Shown: positions 53,523 to 63,138 of the stretch, piece after piece
Position numbering within the stretch: position 1 is the first letter of the stretch
Layout: each line of letters begins with the position of its first letter
DNA from: Iodobacter violaceini
GTDB lineage: Bacteria; Pseudomonadota; Gammaproteobacteria; Burkholderiales; Chitinibacteraceae
Direction: 5' to 3'
Assembly (NCBI RefSeq): GCF_011601265.1
Contig: NZ_JAAOLX010000002.1
Location: 310,001-374,000, forward strand
Length of the DNA: 64,000 nt
Position numbers and translations under genes: made by a program
Notes under the pieces: generated by a model
Seen by the model: only the letters and a program-made list of their open reading frames with translations
The model's database searches: none
Told to the model about the DNA's origin: nothing

Positions 53523-54491
53523 ATGCGACAACTCAGCCCCAAAATCAGCCCATGGCTTACTACTTTCAATCAGCAGCTCAGCAAGCTGCAGGCTAATGGC
53601 TATAAGCCTACATGCACCAATATTCGTGAAGGGCTGGCTTATTTAACGGCTGTTTTTGTCACAGACATCCCCCCCATCCCCTGGGTACAGGATGACCTGG
53701 TGCCCTCGTCCCGCTATAAAGTGCCGGTGCGGATTTACAACCCCAACCCCAGCCGCGCACTGCCTGTATTGGTTTATTTTCATGGTGGCGGGCATATGGC
53801 GGGCGGCATTACGGTGTACGACGCCATTTGCCGTAAAATCGCCATCGCAGCGCAGCATATTGTGGTGTCGGTTGATTACCGGCTGGCCCCGGAATGCCCT
53901 TATCCGGCAGGTGCAGACGATGCTTTTTCAGTGGTTAAACATATTTGGGAAGTGCTGGATCAGCGCAAGCTGCAATACAAACGGCAGCTTTCCATTGGCG
54001 GCGATTCTGCCGGTGGTGCACTGTCTGCCACCATTGCCAGCATCGCGCAATTTGATCCGTCGATTCGTATCCACGCTCAGCTCTTGATTTACCCCAGCCT
54101 GGATTACACACTCAGCGCCCCTTCGCTGGACGAAAATGGCACTGGCTATTTAGTCACCAAAGAAAAAGTGACTTGGTACTTTAATAACTATTTTCAGCAT
54201 AACGAAGACAGAAAAGCGGCATCGCCACTCTTTGCAGAATTCAGCGCCAATCTTCCCCCCACGCTGGTGATCAGCGCAGAATTTTGCCCGCTCAGGGACG
54301 AAGGCATTGCCTATCTGGCCCGGCTGAAAAAAGCCGGTGTGGCATCAGACCATCTGCACTTTGCCGACCTGCCCCATGCATTTTTAAATTTAGAAAATCT
54401 GGTCAAAGAAGAATGCCAGCGCGCATATCAAAGTATGGGTGCGTGGCTAAATATTAAGAAAAACAATGCGGAAAATGAATCACAGAAATAA
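53523..54491 (+). CDS. Hormone-sensitive-lipase-type alpha/beta hydrolase (esterase)
   Basis: A 322-residue esterase of family IV. The oxyanion motif HGGG is at residues 87-90 and the nucleophile is S162 in GGDSAGG. Probable acid and base are in CPLRDEG and LPHAFLN. No signal peptide. It follows bdhA by 52 bp on the same strand and may be part of the same transcript, perhaps cleaving short hydroxyacyl esters inside the cell; that is inference from position. A strong terminator follows. Confidence 0.85.
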   Translation: MRQLSPKISPWLTTFNQQLSKLQANGYKPTCTNIREGLAYLTAVFVTDIPPIPWVQDDLVPSSRYKVPVRIYNPNPSRALPVLVYFHGGGHMAGGITVYDAICRKIAIAAQHIVVSVDYRLAPECPYPAGADDAFSVVKHIWEVLDQRKLQYKRQLSIGGDSAGGALSATIASIAQFDPSIRIHAQLLIYPSLDYTLSAPSLDENGTGYLVTKEKVTWYFNNYFQHNEDRKAASPLFAEFSANLPPTLVISAEFCPLRDEGIAYLARLKKAGVASDHLHFADLPHAFLNLENLVKEECQRAYQSMGAWLNIKKNNAENESQK

Positions 54492-54543
54492 TGCAGGCAA
54501 ATGCAAATATTGAATTTTGGCGCTTTACTAAGCAAACAGCGCT

Positions 54544-54582
54544 ATAAAAAATGGCCCGGCATTCAGCCGGGCCATTTTTTAT
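54544..54582. terminator. Bidirectional terminator between the esterase and glsA genes
   Basis: A perfect 17-bp stem (ATAAAAAATGGCCCGGC / GCCGGGCCATTTTTTAT) with a 5-nt loop and A/T runs on both sides, between convergent genes. Confidence 0.95.
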
Positions 54583-54601
54583 GCTTTACGCAAAGTACGG
54601 A

Positions 54602-55615
54602 TTACTTCAATGGCTGCGCAGCCAAAGGATTGCCGCCTAATGCATTGGAGATATCTGCAATCGCTTTTTGAGCACGTACGCTATTGCCTGCACCATCCAA
54701 AGGAGGTGAAATTACAGCAATACCGAACTTACCCGGTGAAACCGCGATAATCCCGCCACCTACGCCGCTCTTAGCTGGCAGGCCGGTTTTGTACAGCCAT
54801 TTACCGGAATCATCATAAAGGCCGGCAGTGGCCATCACAGCCAGCACTTCAGGTACGTTTTCTGTTTTTAATGCCTGCTTGCCGGTAACCGGATTTTTAC
54901 CGCCATTAGCCAGCGTTGCGGCCATCATTGCAAGGTCTTTGGCATTCACGCCTACCGAGCACTGACGGGTATAGATATCTGTTGCGCGATCCGGATCGGC
55001 TTTAATCTTACCGTAGGCATACATCAAGCGGCCAATCGCCTGATTGCGCTGATTGCTGGCGGCTTCAGACTGATACACTTCATCCAGAACAGTCAGATGG
55101 CGGCCCGCGAAATCGTTGTAATAACCTAAAATCTTGCTCCAGATTTCATCGTAATTTGCGCCCTTTACCATACTGGTGGCGGCAATCGCGCCCGGGTTCA
55201 CCATGGCATTCATTTCCGCGCCACGGTTTTGCTCAATCGCAACAATAGAGTTAAATGCCTGGCCAGTGGCATCTACGCCCTGGTTATTCAGAATAGAGTC
55301 AGTACCAGACTCATCAATCACCTTGGCCATAGTAAAGACCTTAGAGATAGACTGAATCGAAACTTCCGTCGTCACATCACCCTTGGTGTAAACCTTGCCA
55401 TCTGCCGTCACCAGCACAATCCCGAATACTTTTGGATCGACCTTTGCCAGCGCGGGGATGTAATCGGCGTTTTTGCCTTCCTGCAAGCCTTTGTAATTAT
55501 CGTAAGCGGCCGTCAGTGCAGCCTCTACTTCGCTCTTTTTAAATAAGTCTTTTGCTTGTGCGGCACCACTTAAAGCCAGTACCAATACAACAGCTAACAT
55601 GCTGCGTTGTTTCAT
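54602..55615 (-). CDS. glsA: Periplasmic glutaminase
   Basis: Hydrolyses L-glutamine to glutamate and ammonia; a serine enzyme with the beta-lactamase-like fold. From the ATG at 55615 (GAGGAG site) it is 337 residues. A signal peptide (MKQRSMLAVVLVLALSGAAQA) is clear, unlike the cytoplasmic E. coli glutaminases. The catalytic S-x-x-K is S89-I-S-K92, and IAVEQ-like EQNRGAEMNAMVNPGAIA and SAKSGVGGGIIA-type (LPAKSGVGGGIIAVSP) blocks follow. Single gene on the minus strand. Confidence 0.93.
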   Translation of the reverse strand: MKQRSMLAVVLVLALSGAAQAKDLFKKSEVEAALTAAYDNYKGLQEGKNADYIPALAKVDPKVFGIVLVTADGKVYTKGDVTTEVSIQSISKVFTMAKVIDESGTDSILNNQGVDATGQAFNSIVAIEQNRGAEMNAMVNPGAIAATSMVKGANYDEIWSKILGYYNDFAGRHLTVLDEVYQSEAASNQRNQAIGRLMYAYGKIKADPDRATDIYTRQCSVGVNAKDLAMMAATLANGGKNPVTGKQALKTENVPEVLAVMATAGLYDDSGKWLYKTGLPAKSGVGGGIIAVSPGKFGIAVISPPLDGAGNSVRAQKAIADISNALGGNPLAAQPLK

Positions 55616-55860
55616 TGTAAAGCTCCTCGTTAACGCGCCTTGGGTCGGAGCGCGCTGTAAGAAAATATACCAAATAAAAACGGAGGAGAAGTTGTACAAA
55701 GTCAGTTGCATATTCATCACAAGAGGGGCATGAAAACTGCAATGACGGCATAATTTGCAGCGCTGAATAACACAATTTTTTACTCTTTGTTTCCCGTATT
55801 AATACCGAAAAACCCTTAGTGAATATCAAACCAATTCAACAGCAGCCGCGCCGAAAATAA

Positions 55861-55888
55861 AAAAAGCACCCAATAAAGAGTGCTTTTT
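55861..55888. terminator. Terminator after the DUF2726 gene
   Basis: A perfect 9-bp stem (AAAAAGCAC / GTGCTTTTT), 10-nt loop, about 20 bp past the minus-strand stop at 55907, with A and T runs on both sides. The remaining gap to the glsA start (about 55616-55860) shows nothing else that I can name. Confidence 0.85.
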
Positions 55889-55906
55889 CTAAATCAAAAC
55901 TGACCA

Positions 55907-56395
55907 TCAGGCATCTAATGTAATCACCGGCCTGAGCGCAGCCCTAATTGCGGCTTCATCAGGCAAGTTTTTCACCTGCCAGCGAATGACAGAAATCCCT
56001 GCCGAGCTTAAGGCTTTGTCTTTCTTTGCATCAGCCAGCTGGCGATCCTGCCGCTGATGGCTGGCATCATCCAGCTCAATCACCGCCACGATGCTGGAAT
56101 CCTTATTGCACACCACAAAATCGGCGCTCATGCGGTTAATCCGGTTTAACCACGCGCGATAGTTATTCCCTTTTTTAATCCCCAGCAAGCTGGATAGCTG
56201 CACCTGCGCCAGCACAATATGCTCTGGCATCGCTTTTAGCAGCCGGAAATACAGCACCTGCTCTGGCGTGGTGAGCGGATTTTTAGCATAAAACGGCCAT
56301 ACCCCTGCCGTATCAGCCCCCTGTGCCTTGGCTTTTAAGATGGAAATAAACATAAAAACAGCGCCAATCAACAACAAGAGCACAAGAAATTTCAT
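55907..56395 (-). CDS. DUF2726 family membrane-anchored protein
   Basis: From the ATG at 56395 it is 162 residues: an N-terminal membrane anchor (MKFLVLLLLIGAVFMFISIL) and a DUF2726 domain from about residue 40 (LTTPEQVLYFRLLKAMPEHIVLAQVQLSSLL, NRMSADFVVCNKDSSIVAVIELDDASH, ISVIRWQVKNLP). The domain has the layout of a PD-(D/E)xK nuclease fold, with D and E in SADFVVC and AVIELDD. Substrate and role are unknown. A minus-strand neighbour of cysS without overlap. Confidence 0.8.
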   Translation of the reverse strand: MKFLVLLLLIGAVFMFISILKAKAQGADTAGVWPFYAKNPLTTPEQVLYFRLLKAMPEHIVLAQVQLSSLLGIKKGNNYRAWLNRINRMSADFVVCNKDSSIVAVIELDDASHQRQDRQLADAKKDKALSSAGISVIRWQVKNLPDEAAIRAALRPVITLDA

Positions 56396-56521
56396 TTTAT
56401 TTCCATAAAAAAGGAATGAGTAAGGCGCAAGAATTAAACCCAATGGGCCTAAGTAAGCTCTGGCTAAGGGCTCAATGCCCCGGTTGCTGCAACACGGCGA
56501 GCTTTAACCCGCCATGCACAA

Positions 56522-57907
56522 TCAGCCACGGCGCCAGGTTGTGCCCTGAGCGCTGTCTTCCAGCACAATGCCAGCGGCAATCAGCTCGTCTCTGATCCGA
56601 TCTGACTCGGCAAAGTTTTTAGCGGCGCGGGCGGCTTTGCGCCCTTCAATCAACGCTTCAATCGCTGCCGCACTGTACTCGCCCTCTGCTTCGCCAATAC
56701 TGGCTTGCAAGTAAGCTTGCGGCTCGCGCTGCAAGAGACCCAGGATCGCACCCAGGGCTTTTAACTGCCCGGCCAATTCTCCCGATTGCTGTTTATTGAC
56801 TTCCAGCGCCAGCTCAAACAACACCGCTACTGCCTCAACGGTATTGAAATCATCATCCATGGCTGCTTTAAAGCGCAGAGCGTAGCTGCTGGTCCAGTCG
56901 ATTTCTGACTCAATAGCAGGCACATTTTTCAGTGTGGTGTAAAAGCGGCTTAATGCGCCTTTCGCATCATCCAGATGAGCATCGCTGTAATTCAGCTGGC
57001 TGCGGTAATGGGCGCGCAAGATAAAGAAGCGTACTACTTCAGCATCGTATTTTTCCAGCACTTCGCGAATGGTGAAAAAATTGCCCAGGCTCTTGGACAT
57101 TTTTTCGTTATCCACACGAATAAAGCCGTTATGCATCCAGTAATTCACATAAGCATGGCCGTGTGCGCCTTCGGATTGGGCAATTTCATTTTCGTGATGC
57201 GGAAACTGCAAGTCTGAGCCACCCGCATGAATATCAAAATGGCTGCCCAAGTGATGGCAGCTCATGGCCGAACATTCGATATGCCAGCCAGGACGCCCTT
57301 CACCCCAAGGGGAAGCCCATTTTGCATCTTGCGGTTCTTCGGCTTTAGCGGCTTTCCAGAGCACAAAATCCAGCGGATCTTGTTTATTCACGTCCACATC
57401 AACCCGCTCGCCTGCACGCAAATCATCCAGCGATTTGCCGGATAATTTGCCGTAGCCTTCAAACTTACGCACGGCATAATAAACATCGCCATTAGGCGCA
57501 GGATAAGCCAGGCCATTGGCAATCAGCTTGGCGATTAAATCATGCATGCCTTGCACGTGTTCAGTCGCGCGTGGCTCGTAATCCGGGCGAATTACGCCAA
57601 GCGCATCAAAATCTTCATTCATTGCAGCAATAAATCGGCTGGTCAGCGTATTAATCGCTTCACCGTTTTCTAAAGCACGTTTAATGATTTTGTCGTCAAT
57701 ATCAGTGATATTGCGTACATGGGTAAGCTGATAGCCCGATGCCCTCAGCCAGCGTGACACCATATCAAACACCACCACCATGCGGGCGTGTCCCAGATGA
57801 CAGTAGTCATATACGGTCATGCCGCAGACATACATATTCACCTTGCCGTCTGTAATCGGCTGAAAATGCTGTTTTTCGCGGGCCAGTGTGTTGTAGATAT
57901 TTAACAT
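56522..57907 (-). CDS. cysS: Cysteinyl-tRNA synthetase
   Basis: Charges tRNA-Cys. From the ATG at 57907 it is 461 residues, the usual length; 13 open codons upstream lack support. The class I signature HLGH is at residues 37-40, the zinc/cysteine-binding C28 is in YVCGMTVYD, other zinc ligands are in [13 protein letters not shown] and [13 protein letters not shown], and the second signature is KMSKSLGNF. Transcribed away from the small lipoprotein gene. Confidence 0.97.
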   Translation of the reverse strand: MLNIYNTLAREKQHFQPITDGKVNMYVCGMTVYDYCHLGHARMVVVFDMVSRWLRASGYQLTHVRNITDIDDKIIKRALENGEAINTLTSRFIAAMNEDFDALGVIRPDYEPRATEHVQGMHDLIAKLIANGLAYPAPNGDVYYAVRKFEGYGKLSGKSLDDLRAGERVDVDVNKQDPLDFVLWKAAKAEEPQDAKWASPWGEGRPGWHIECSAMSCHHLGSHFDIHAGGSDLQFPHHENEIAQSEGAHGHAYVNYWMHNGFIRVDNEKMSKSLGNFFTIREVLEKYDAEVVRFFILRAHYRSQLNYSDAHLDDAKGALSRFYTTLKNVPAIESEIDWTSSYALRFKAAMDDDFNTVEAVAVLFELALEVNKQQSGELAGQLKALGAILGLLQREPQAYLQASIGEAEGEYSAAAIEALIEGRKAARAAKNFAESDRIRDELIAAGIVLEDSAQGTTWRRG

Positions 57908-58034
57908 GAGTGCTGTTTCGTTGGCGTAAAAGAGCGATTCTACCAAAGCTGCCCACTACGTGCTTCATCAGCGAACGCTCAGAAACAGAAAGAAGTGATT
58001 TTCACTTAAAGCCTGCCGTACCCACTTACCCCTG

Positions 58035-58063
58035 TTGACAGAAAAACATTGTCACATTATAAG
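58035..58063 (+). promoter_or_regulatory. Sigma-70 promoter of the small lipoprotein gene
   Basis: TTGACA (58035-58040), a 17-bp spacer, then TATAAG (58058-58063), 33 bp before the GTG start at 58096. Confidence 0.8.
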
Positions 58064-58095
58064 AATACCTCTCGATATGACAAACAGGTAATTCC

Positions 58096-58314
58096 GTGCG
58101 TAAACAAAACATCGCAATCATTGCCTTAAGCTTACTCGCCAGCGCATGCAGCAGTGTTCCGGCAGAAAATAAGCAATATGCCGAGATGGATGAAAAGGAA
58201 TATGTAACCGGCAGCAATATTCCACGCAAAGATCGCAGCAGCGTTAAGGTGTATGACAAAGAATTATTGCGTGATTTACAAGACCGCCCCACCGTTTCGC
58301 CAAATATGAATTAA
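58096..58314 (+). CDS. Small lipoprotein
   Basis: A 72-residue protein starting with GTG after an AGGT site. The signal peptide ends in a clear lipobox, LLASAC with C18. The mature part is short and charged (AEMDEKEYVTGSNIPRKDRSSVKVYDKELLRDLQ). I do not recognise the family. A near-consensus promoter stands just upstream, so it is likely to be well expressed. Confidence 0.75.
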   Translation: MRKQNIAIIALSLLASACSSVPAENKQYAEMDEKEYVTGSNIPRKDRSSVKVYDKELLRDLQDRPTVSPNMN

Positions 58315-58324
58315 ATCAACCCTC

Positions 58325-58374
58325 ATTGCATATCAGGGCCGCAACACCCAAATCATAAAAACCTGATATGCAAT
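58325..58374. repeat. 13-bp perfect inverted repeat after the lipoprotein gene
   Basis: ATTGCATATCAGG (58325-58337) pairs with CCTGATATGCAAT (58362-58374), loop 24 nt, 10 bp after the lipoprotein stop. There is no T run. It may be a terminator-like or RNA-stabilising fold. The remaining 440 bp to the next gene (58375-58818) have no gene that I can support. Confidence 0.65.
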
Positions 58375-58818
58375 GATTCTGCATAAATACGGCCTGTTTT
58401 AAACATTGCGGCACGCACAGGGATGCACTTTATTGGCCCGGCAACAACCATCCGTTTTTTGAGCTTGCCCTCTCTTGTTAAAAAAAATGAAGATGCTCCC
58501 TTATCACTGCATCAAAAAGCCCATCCCTCAGATTTGCGCTAAAGCCCCGGCATTCAGTATTTACAAATAAACATTCCAGCCAGACAAAATACCTGTCATT
58601 AAATAGCAAAAAAATGTAAGCAAGTTTGAAATACAAACACATACTGGCTTAAGTATAGATGACTGACGGGTAAATAATCCCAATCCACTGGCCCCTTAAA
58701 TTCGGCACTTAATCCTCTCTGACGGCTTTCTGTCGCAAACACAAAAAACTTCACCCAGGCTCATTAAGATAGCTAGCGTAAACCGCCTACTACCTAAGCC
58801 AGATCTTCAGGAGCCCCA

Positions 58819-59697
58819 ATGCTTAAATCATCACTGCTCACACTTTTACTTGCAACGATTGGTTTTGCCCATGCAGGCACCAATGTTGACATGACCATTA
58901 CTCCGCTTGGCACGCCCAAGTTTGATTTTGATGATGGTGGTCAGGCCAGGCTGGAAAGCCTGCAAGCAAACTTTGGCATCAATCACGATATTAACCAGCG
59001 GCACAATATTGGGGTTAATCTTCAATTGGCCCGTGAAACATGGCACTTTGACCAAAACCCATGGAAAGTCAGCGAGCCCTGGAAGCAGTTAGAAAGAGTT
59101 ACTTTTTCTGTGCCCTATCGCTATAGCTCCCAAAATGCCTGGTTTTACTCTGCGACCTTTGACGCCAGCAATAGCAAAGAAAAAAATGCTGACACCAAAG
59201 AAAGCTGGATTTACGGCATGAATGCCTCTGTGGCACACGCTTTTTCACCTACTTTAGTATTGGGCGTGGGCGCGGGGGTGTACCGTCAGTTAGAAAAAAC
59301 TCAGGGCTTTCCTTTCTTGATTATCGACTGGAAAATCACCCCCAGCCTGACACTGGCCAATCCCTTTACCGTTGGGCCCGTCGGCCCTGCCGGGCTGGAG
59401 CTCAGCTGGGCACTTACGCCTCAATTTGAGGTTGGAGCCGGTGCGGCCATGCGTCAGTTTCAGTATCGCTTAGCCAAAAATAACCCCTTGGCACCGGATG
59501 GTGTATTAGAAGAGCAATATGCCCCGGTCTTTTTACACGCGGCTTATAAAATACAACCCAACTGGCGGTTCGATGCTTACACCGGTGTGGCTGCGGGCGG
59601 CAAGTTCACCATTCTGGATAGCAATGGCAACGAGCTGAATAATGAAAAAGCTAAGAAAATCCCTTTCTTTGGCTTTGCTATTAATGGCCGGTTTTAA
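58819..59697 (+). CDS. Outer-membrane beta-barrel-like protein
   Basis: A 292-residue exported protein with a signal peptide ending GFAHA-G and an AGGAG site. The mature sequence alternates polar and hydrophobic residues in many short strands and ends in Phe (FFGFAINGRF), as outer-membrane barrels do. Segments such as VTFSVPYRYSSQNAWFYSATFD and PVFLHAAYKIQPNWRFDAYTG look like barrel strands. It may fall in a DUF6268-type family. Function unknown. Confidence 0.65.
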   Translation: MLKSSLLTLLLATIGFAHAGTNVDMTITPLGTPKFDFDDGGQARLESLQANFGINHDINQRHNIGVNLQLARETWHFDQNPWKVSEPWKQLERVTFSVPYRYSSQNAWFYSATFDASNSKEKNADTKESWIYGMNASVAHAFSPTLVLGVGAGVYRQLEKTQGFPFLIIDWKITPSLTLANPFTVGPVGPAGLELSWALTPQFEVGAGAAMRQFQYRLAKNNPLAPDGVLEEQYAPVFLHAAYKIQPNWRFDAYTGVAAGGKFTILDSNGNELNNEKAKKIPFFGFAINGRF

Positions 59698-59852
59698 GCC
59701 CTGCCCACAAACGATGGCTTAAAAATAAGGAGAGCGGATAAATTCCGCCTCCTTATTCCCACTCAGCCCCTATACCATATGCATGGTTAATGCTTGTGTA
59801 AGTAATTCAAAGAAGAGATACTTGGATATACTTACAAACACAAGTAATTAAA

Positions 59853-60263
59853 ATGCAATACCCCAGCATTTTCAGGCGTTATACCGCATCCTTGATTGAT
59901 TTTTTAGTGGTTTTACTGATCCTGTGGGCAACTTCCAACTCACCGCTGGAGCCTCTCTTTCACGAATCAGCATTCGGGCTGTTTATCGTGCTGCTGCTTT
60001 GCTATGAGCCCATTGCTACCGTGCTCGCCTGCAGCCTTGGCCAGTATCTGATGCGTTTCAGGGTCAGAAACCATTCTGATCTAAGCAGAATAAGCGGGCC
60101 TCAAGCCTATGGCCGCTTTTTTATAAAATGCAGCTTAGGCATCGTATCCCTGCTCCTTATTCCCGCACGCAAAGACCGCCGGGCCATTCATGATGTGGCC
60201 GCGAAAACCATTGTGATTGAAGCGAAAAGCCCCCTCTTATTGCCTGAAAATAATCAGATTTAA
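59853..60263 (+). CDS. RDD family membrane protein
   Basis: A 136-residue inner-membrane protein with two to three hydrophobic helices. The RDD pattern is visible: FRRYTASLIDFLVVLLIL at the start, CSLGQYLMRFRVRNH in the middle and ARKDRRAIHDVAAKTIVI at the end. The function of the family is not settled; some members are linked to ion transport. Single gene. Confidence 0.82.
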   Translation: MQYPSIFRRYTASLIDFLVVLLILWATSNSPLEPLFHESAFGLFIVLLLCYEPIATVLACSLGQYLMRFRVRNHSDLSRISGPQAYGRFFIKCSLGIVSLLLIPARKDRRAIHDVAAKTIVIEAKSPLLLPENNQI

Positions 60264-60322
60264 ATCAGGGGATGCAGAGTATGTAATCCAATTGGTCAGA
60301 GTATTTTTTAGCACTAAAGGGC

Positions 60323-61228
60323 ATGAAATACATCGAATATTGCCCGTTCCGGATCATTAAAAATAAAAAAATGAAAAAATTTAATACTCCTCATTTATTT
60401 AGCAACACCCCTTTCCGTATAGTTTTACTATTTTCAGCAGCCTTATCTTTCATATTTGGAATAGTCTCGATTATATTTTTTTCAGTAGCACACGCATTAC
60501 AGAGCAATTTAATCCAGCAACTTATTTCAAGCATTTTTCTATTTACCAGCATATTTCTTCTGCTGCACTTATATATTTTAAAGAATGAGTTTTTAAGCTG
60601 GCGCGAATTACTCGGCAAACCACCTGAAGGTTGGTGGTGGGTTTTACTTGCCATTCCCTTAATAGCACTCACACTGACTTGTACCTACGCTGTTTTTTAT
60701 CCAATATCTGTCTATTTTCCTGACCATGTACGCAGCTGGCTCAGCAATGATTCTTCTGTCAAAATGCTAAAAGGAGAGGTACTTTATAATTTTTTAATCT
60801 TCATCCTCATCACTATCATTGGCCCTGTTCTTGAAGAGTTTATATTCAGAGGCTATTTACTCAACCGCTGGGCCAATCGCTTTGGGGTGTACTGGGGAAT
60901 AATCTTAAGCTCGGCGCTATTTGCCAGCTTGCACACTGAGTTATTAGGTCACTTTCTTTCCGCCATCGCATTCAGCCTGATTTACTTCAAAACCCGCAGC
61001 CTGTGGCTGCCCATTGCTATTCATATGCTGAATAATTTTATTTCCTGCATCTGGGAATGGGTATCGCTGACAGATAACGCCTCAATTCATCCACAAGATG
61101 CATTAAGCCAGTTTCAAAGTGAATGGTGGCTCGCCCTGCCAGGGCTATTCGCCATCCCAGTTTTATATATATTCTGGCTTCGGCATATCCGGGGCTTATT
61201 TTCTGCACCCGGCGCTCAGCACGATTAA
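60323..61228 (+). CDS. CPBP-family intramembrane metalloprotease
   Basis: A 301-residue polytopic membrane protein. The CPBP (Abi/CAAX protease-like) motifs are present: EEFIFRGYLLN, then LFASLHTELLGHF, then AIHMLNNF, which supply the Glu and His residues of the metal site. The start is uncertain; an ATG at 60371 would give 285 residues, and neither start has a well-spaced ribosome site. Substrates are unknown; some relatives act in bacteriocin self-protection, but no bacteriocin gene is visible here. Confidence 0.85.
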   Translation: MKYIEYCPFRIIKNKKMKKFNTPHLFSNTPFRIVLLFSAALSFIFGIVSIIFFSVAHALQSNLIQQLISSIFLFTSIFLLLHLYILKNEFLSWRELLGKPPEGWWWVLLAIPLIALTLTCTYAVFYPISVYFPDHVRSWLSNDSSVKMLKGEVLYNFLIFILITIIGPVLEEFIFRGYLLNRWANRFGVYWGIILSSALFASLHTELLGHFLSAIAFSLIYFKTRSLWLPIAIHMLNNFISCIWEWVSLTDNASIHPQDALSQFQSEWWLALPGLFAIPVLYIFWLRHIRGLFSAPGAQHD

Positions 61229-61314
61229 AAAATCAAATCATTACTAACTATATATATGAAACAAAATAACTTAAAAGCAGCGCAAGCCTGCATCGCACAC
61301 ACAGATAAAACCTA

Positions 61315-62124
61315 ATGAACACCTCCCTGTCCGAGCAATTTTTAATTGATTTTCATAATCAGCAGCCCGGTATTACGTCCCATTCTTTTCAATCGCTGAG
61401 CGCGGCTATGGGCGGGCGGCTCTATGCTTCATCTTACGAATGCCTTGCAAAAGACGTGGCAAGTGATGCCACCGTACTGGATTTGGCCTGTGGCGATGGC
61501 TTTTTGCTCTCTCTTTTGCCTGCCCGCACCCTTATCGGTGTTGATATGAGCACTGGCGAGCTGGCAGCGGCGCGGCACAGGCTGGGCGATCGCGCCACTT
61601 TGCACCAGGGCAAGGCACAATCCTTACCTGTAGAAAACCAGCGCTGCGATATCGTGCTTTGCCATATGGCCCTGATGCTGATGGATCAGCTGGATGTGGT
61701 TCTGGGCGAAATTCATCGCGTGCTCCGGCCCAATGGGCGCTTCTCTTTTATCATTGGCACGGCAGCACCGGCCAGTGCGGTGATGGATGCCTATGTAAGG
61801 CGGCTTCGGGCGCTTTACCAGCACGAAAGCGCAAAAGCGCTGCGTTTTGGCGACCAACGCCTTACTGAAGAAGAAAGCATCATCAGCGCACTGACACCTT
61901 TTTTCACGCAAATTAAAATTGAAAAAATCACGATCAGCCGCCGCTACACGCCGGATGAAGTTTGGGCATGGTTTGAAGGCTGTTATGACCTGGCATTTTT
62001 AGCCGCAGAGCCACGCCAGCAGTTTCATACGGCCTATCTGCAGGAGCTGGCAGCGCTATGTGAAGACGATGGAAAAGTTGCTTTTGCAGATTGCCTGCTG
62101 AAAGTATCGGCGATTGCTGCGTAG
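61315..62124 (+). CDS. Class I SAM-dependent methyltransferase
   Basis: A 269-residue cytoplasmic methyltransferase. Motif I is VLDLACGDGFLL near residues 54-65, followed by LIGVDMSTGELAAARHRL, SLPVENQRCDIVLCHMALMLM and EIHRVLRPNGRFSFI, the usual type 11 pattern. The substrate cannot be told. Single gene following the CPBP gene by about 85 bp. Confidence 0.88.
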   Translation: MNTSLSEQFLIDFHNQQPGITSHSFQSLSAAMGGRLYASSYECLAKDVASDATVLDLACGDGFLLSLLPARTLIGVDMSTGELAAARHRLGDRATLHQGKAQSLPVENQRCDIVLCHMALMLMDQLDVVLGEIHRVLRPNGRFSFIIGTAAPASAVMDAYVRRLRALYQHESAKALRFGDQRLTEEESIISALTPFFTQIKIEKITISRRYTPDEVWAWFEGCYDLAFLAAEPRQQFHTAYLQELAALCEDDGKVAFADCLLKVSAIAA

Positions 62125-62160
62125 CTTAAACACAGAACTCTGAAATGAAGAGGCTTTGTG

Positions 62161-62280
62161 ATGGCGTTATTCAGTGATGATCTCAAAAAAGAATTTTTAG
62201 CATGGCTGGCCACAAACAAATACTTTCTTGAAACTAACGTTTATATTTTTATATTTGTAAATATTGACAAAGCTCAATAA
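62161..62280 (+). CDS. Possible small protein, 39 residues
   Basis: A short frame starting ATG with a weak AGAGG upstream. The product has a polar first half (ALFSDDLKKEFLAWLATNK) and a hydrophobic second half (VYIFIFVNI). It lies in the 258-bp gap between the methyltransferase and PraB-like genes, which has no other feature. It could be a chance frame or a relic. Confidence 0.2.
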   Translation: MALFSDDLKKEFLAWLATNKYFLETNVYIFIFVNIDKAQ

Positions 62281-62412
62281 CCTCATGCAAACGTCATTGT
62301 ATTGTAAGCATAAGATGGTAGCCGGGCAGCAGATGCCTTGCTAAACACAACAAAGCTCTTTTGCTAAGAGCGCAGCGCCATCTTGTGTTATTCACTTTAT
62401 AAGGCCATGCAC

Positions 62413-62910
62413 ATGCTCAAGACCATTTCTGCCACTCTTTTTACTCTCATATTATCCGCGGCGCCCGCCAATGCCGTCACCATTACACCCCCTGGCCCGG
62501 GAGGCGCAGCACTGCCTTTTTCTGCCGTGGGCACAGCCACGGTGGGCAAGCTGGGGATTGATTTTAATTGCAACACGGTATTCAGCGGCACGGTGGATGG
62601 CTACGGCAATATTCGTATCACCAACGCAACCTTCAAAGGTGCCACCCTGTGTAAGCTGATCAAAGCCAATGCCAGTGCGCTTGCGCCATGGACCGGCCAT
62701 GTGGATACAGCCACTCAGTTCACACTGGATAATGTGGCCGTCACGATTAATTCTCCACTGGGTGGCGGTGTTTGTGGCCCCAACAAGGTTGTTGCCACTA
62801 TTAATGACAATGGCAGCGAGACCATCCTTGGCCTGAATGCCCAGCTCTCTGGCGGATGCTCCATTAATGGAGTACTGAATACTTCTCCCTATTTGCAGGT
62901 AAAACCTTAA
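62413..62910 (+). CDS. PraB-like secreted protein (alkane oxidation activator family)
   Basis: I place the start at 62413, eight bases after AAGG; it gives 165 residues with a signal peptide ending SAAPANA-V. The mature part is Gly/Thr/Asn-rich with four cysteines (FNCNTVFSGTVDGYGNIRITNATFKGATLCKLIKA, GGGVCGPNKVVATIND, GGCSINGVL). This pattern resembles Pseudomonas PraB, a secreted protein linked to growth on alkanes and to biofilms. No alkane hydroxylase gene lies near, although a rubredoxin reductase is at 2.8 kb. Confidence 0.65.
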   Translation: MLKTISATLFTLILSAAPANAVTITPPGPGGAALPFSAVGTATVGKLGIDFNCNTVFSGTVDGYGNIRITNATFKGATLCKLIKANASALAPWTGHVDTATQFTLDNVAVTINSPLGGGVCGPNKVVATINDNGSETILGLNAQLSGGCSINGVLNTSPYLQVKP

Positions 62911-63138
62911 ATCCCCCTGCCCAATGCAATACAAGTTACAAAGGTATTGCATTGGGGATTGAAACAATCCGCCCCATAACAAAATGCCATTTCTTACACT
63001 TCCACAGAAAATCAAGCCGCTGAGCCAGCGTTGTGTGGAGAAATAGCGGTGTAATCCTTAGCAATCCTCACGCCAATCTTGCTTATGTCATAAACGTCCT
63101 TTACCCTCTGTGTACTTACATATACAGCAAGACGACTA

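Noticed and set aside
60323-61228. Bacteriocin or toxin immunity locus around the CPBP protease
   Set aside because: No double-glycine precursor peptide, peptidase-exporter or toxin gene lies nearby; the neighbours are an RDD protein and a methyltransferase.
62161-62280. Toxin or small regulatory peptide in the gap before the PraB-like gene
   Set aside because: Only a weak ribosome site and no family match; kept in the feature list at low confidence and not raised as a finding.
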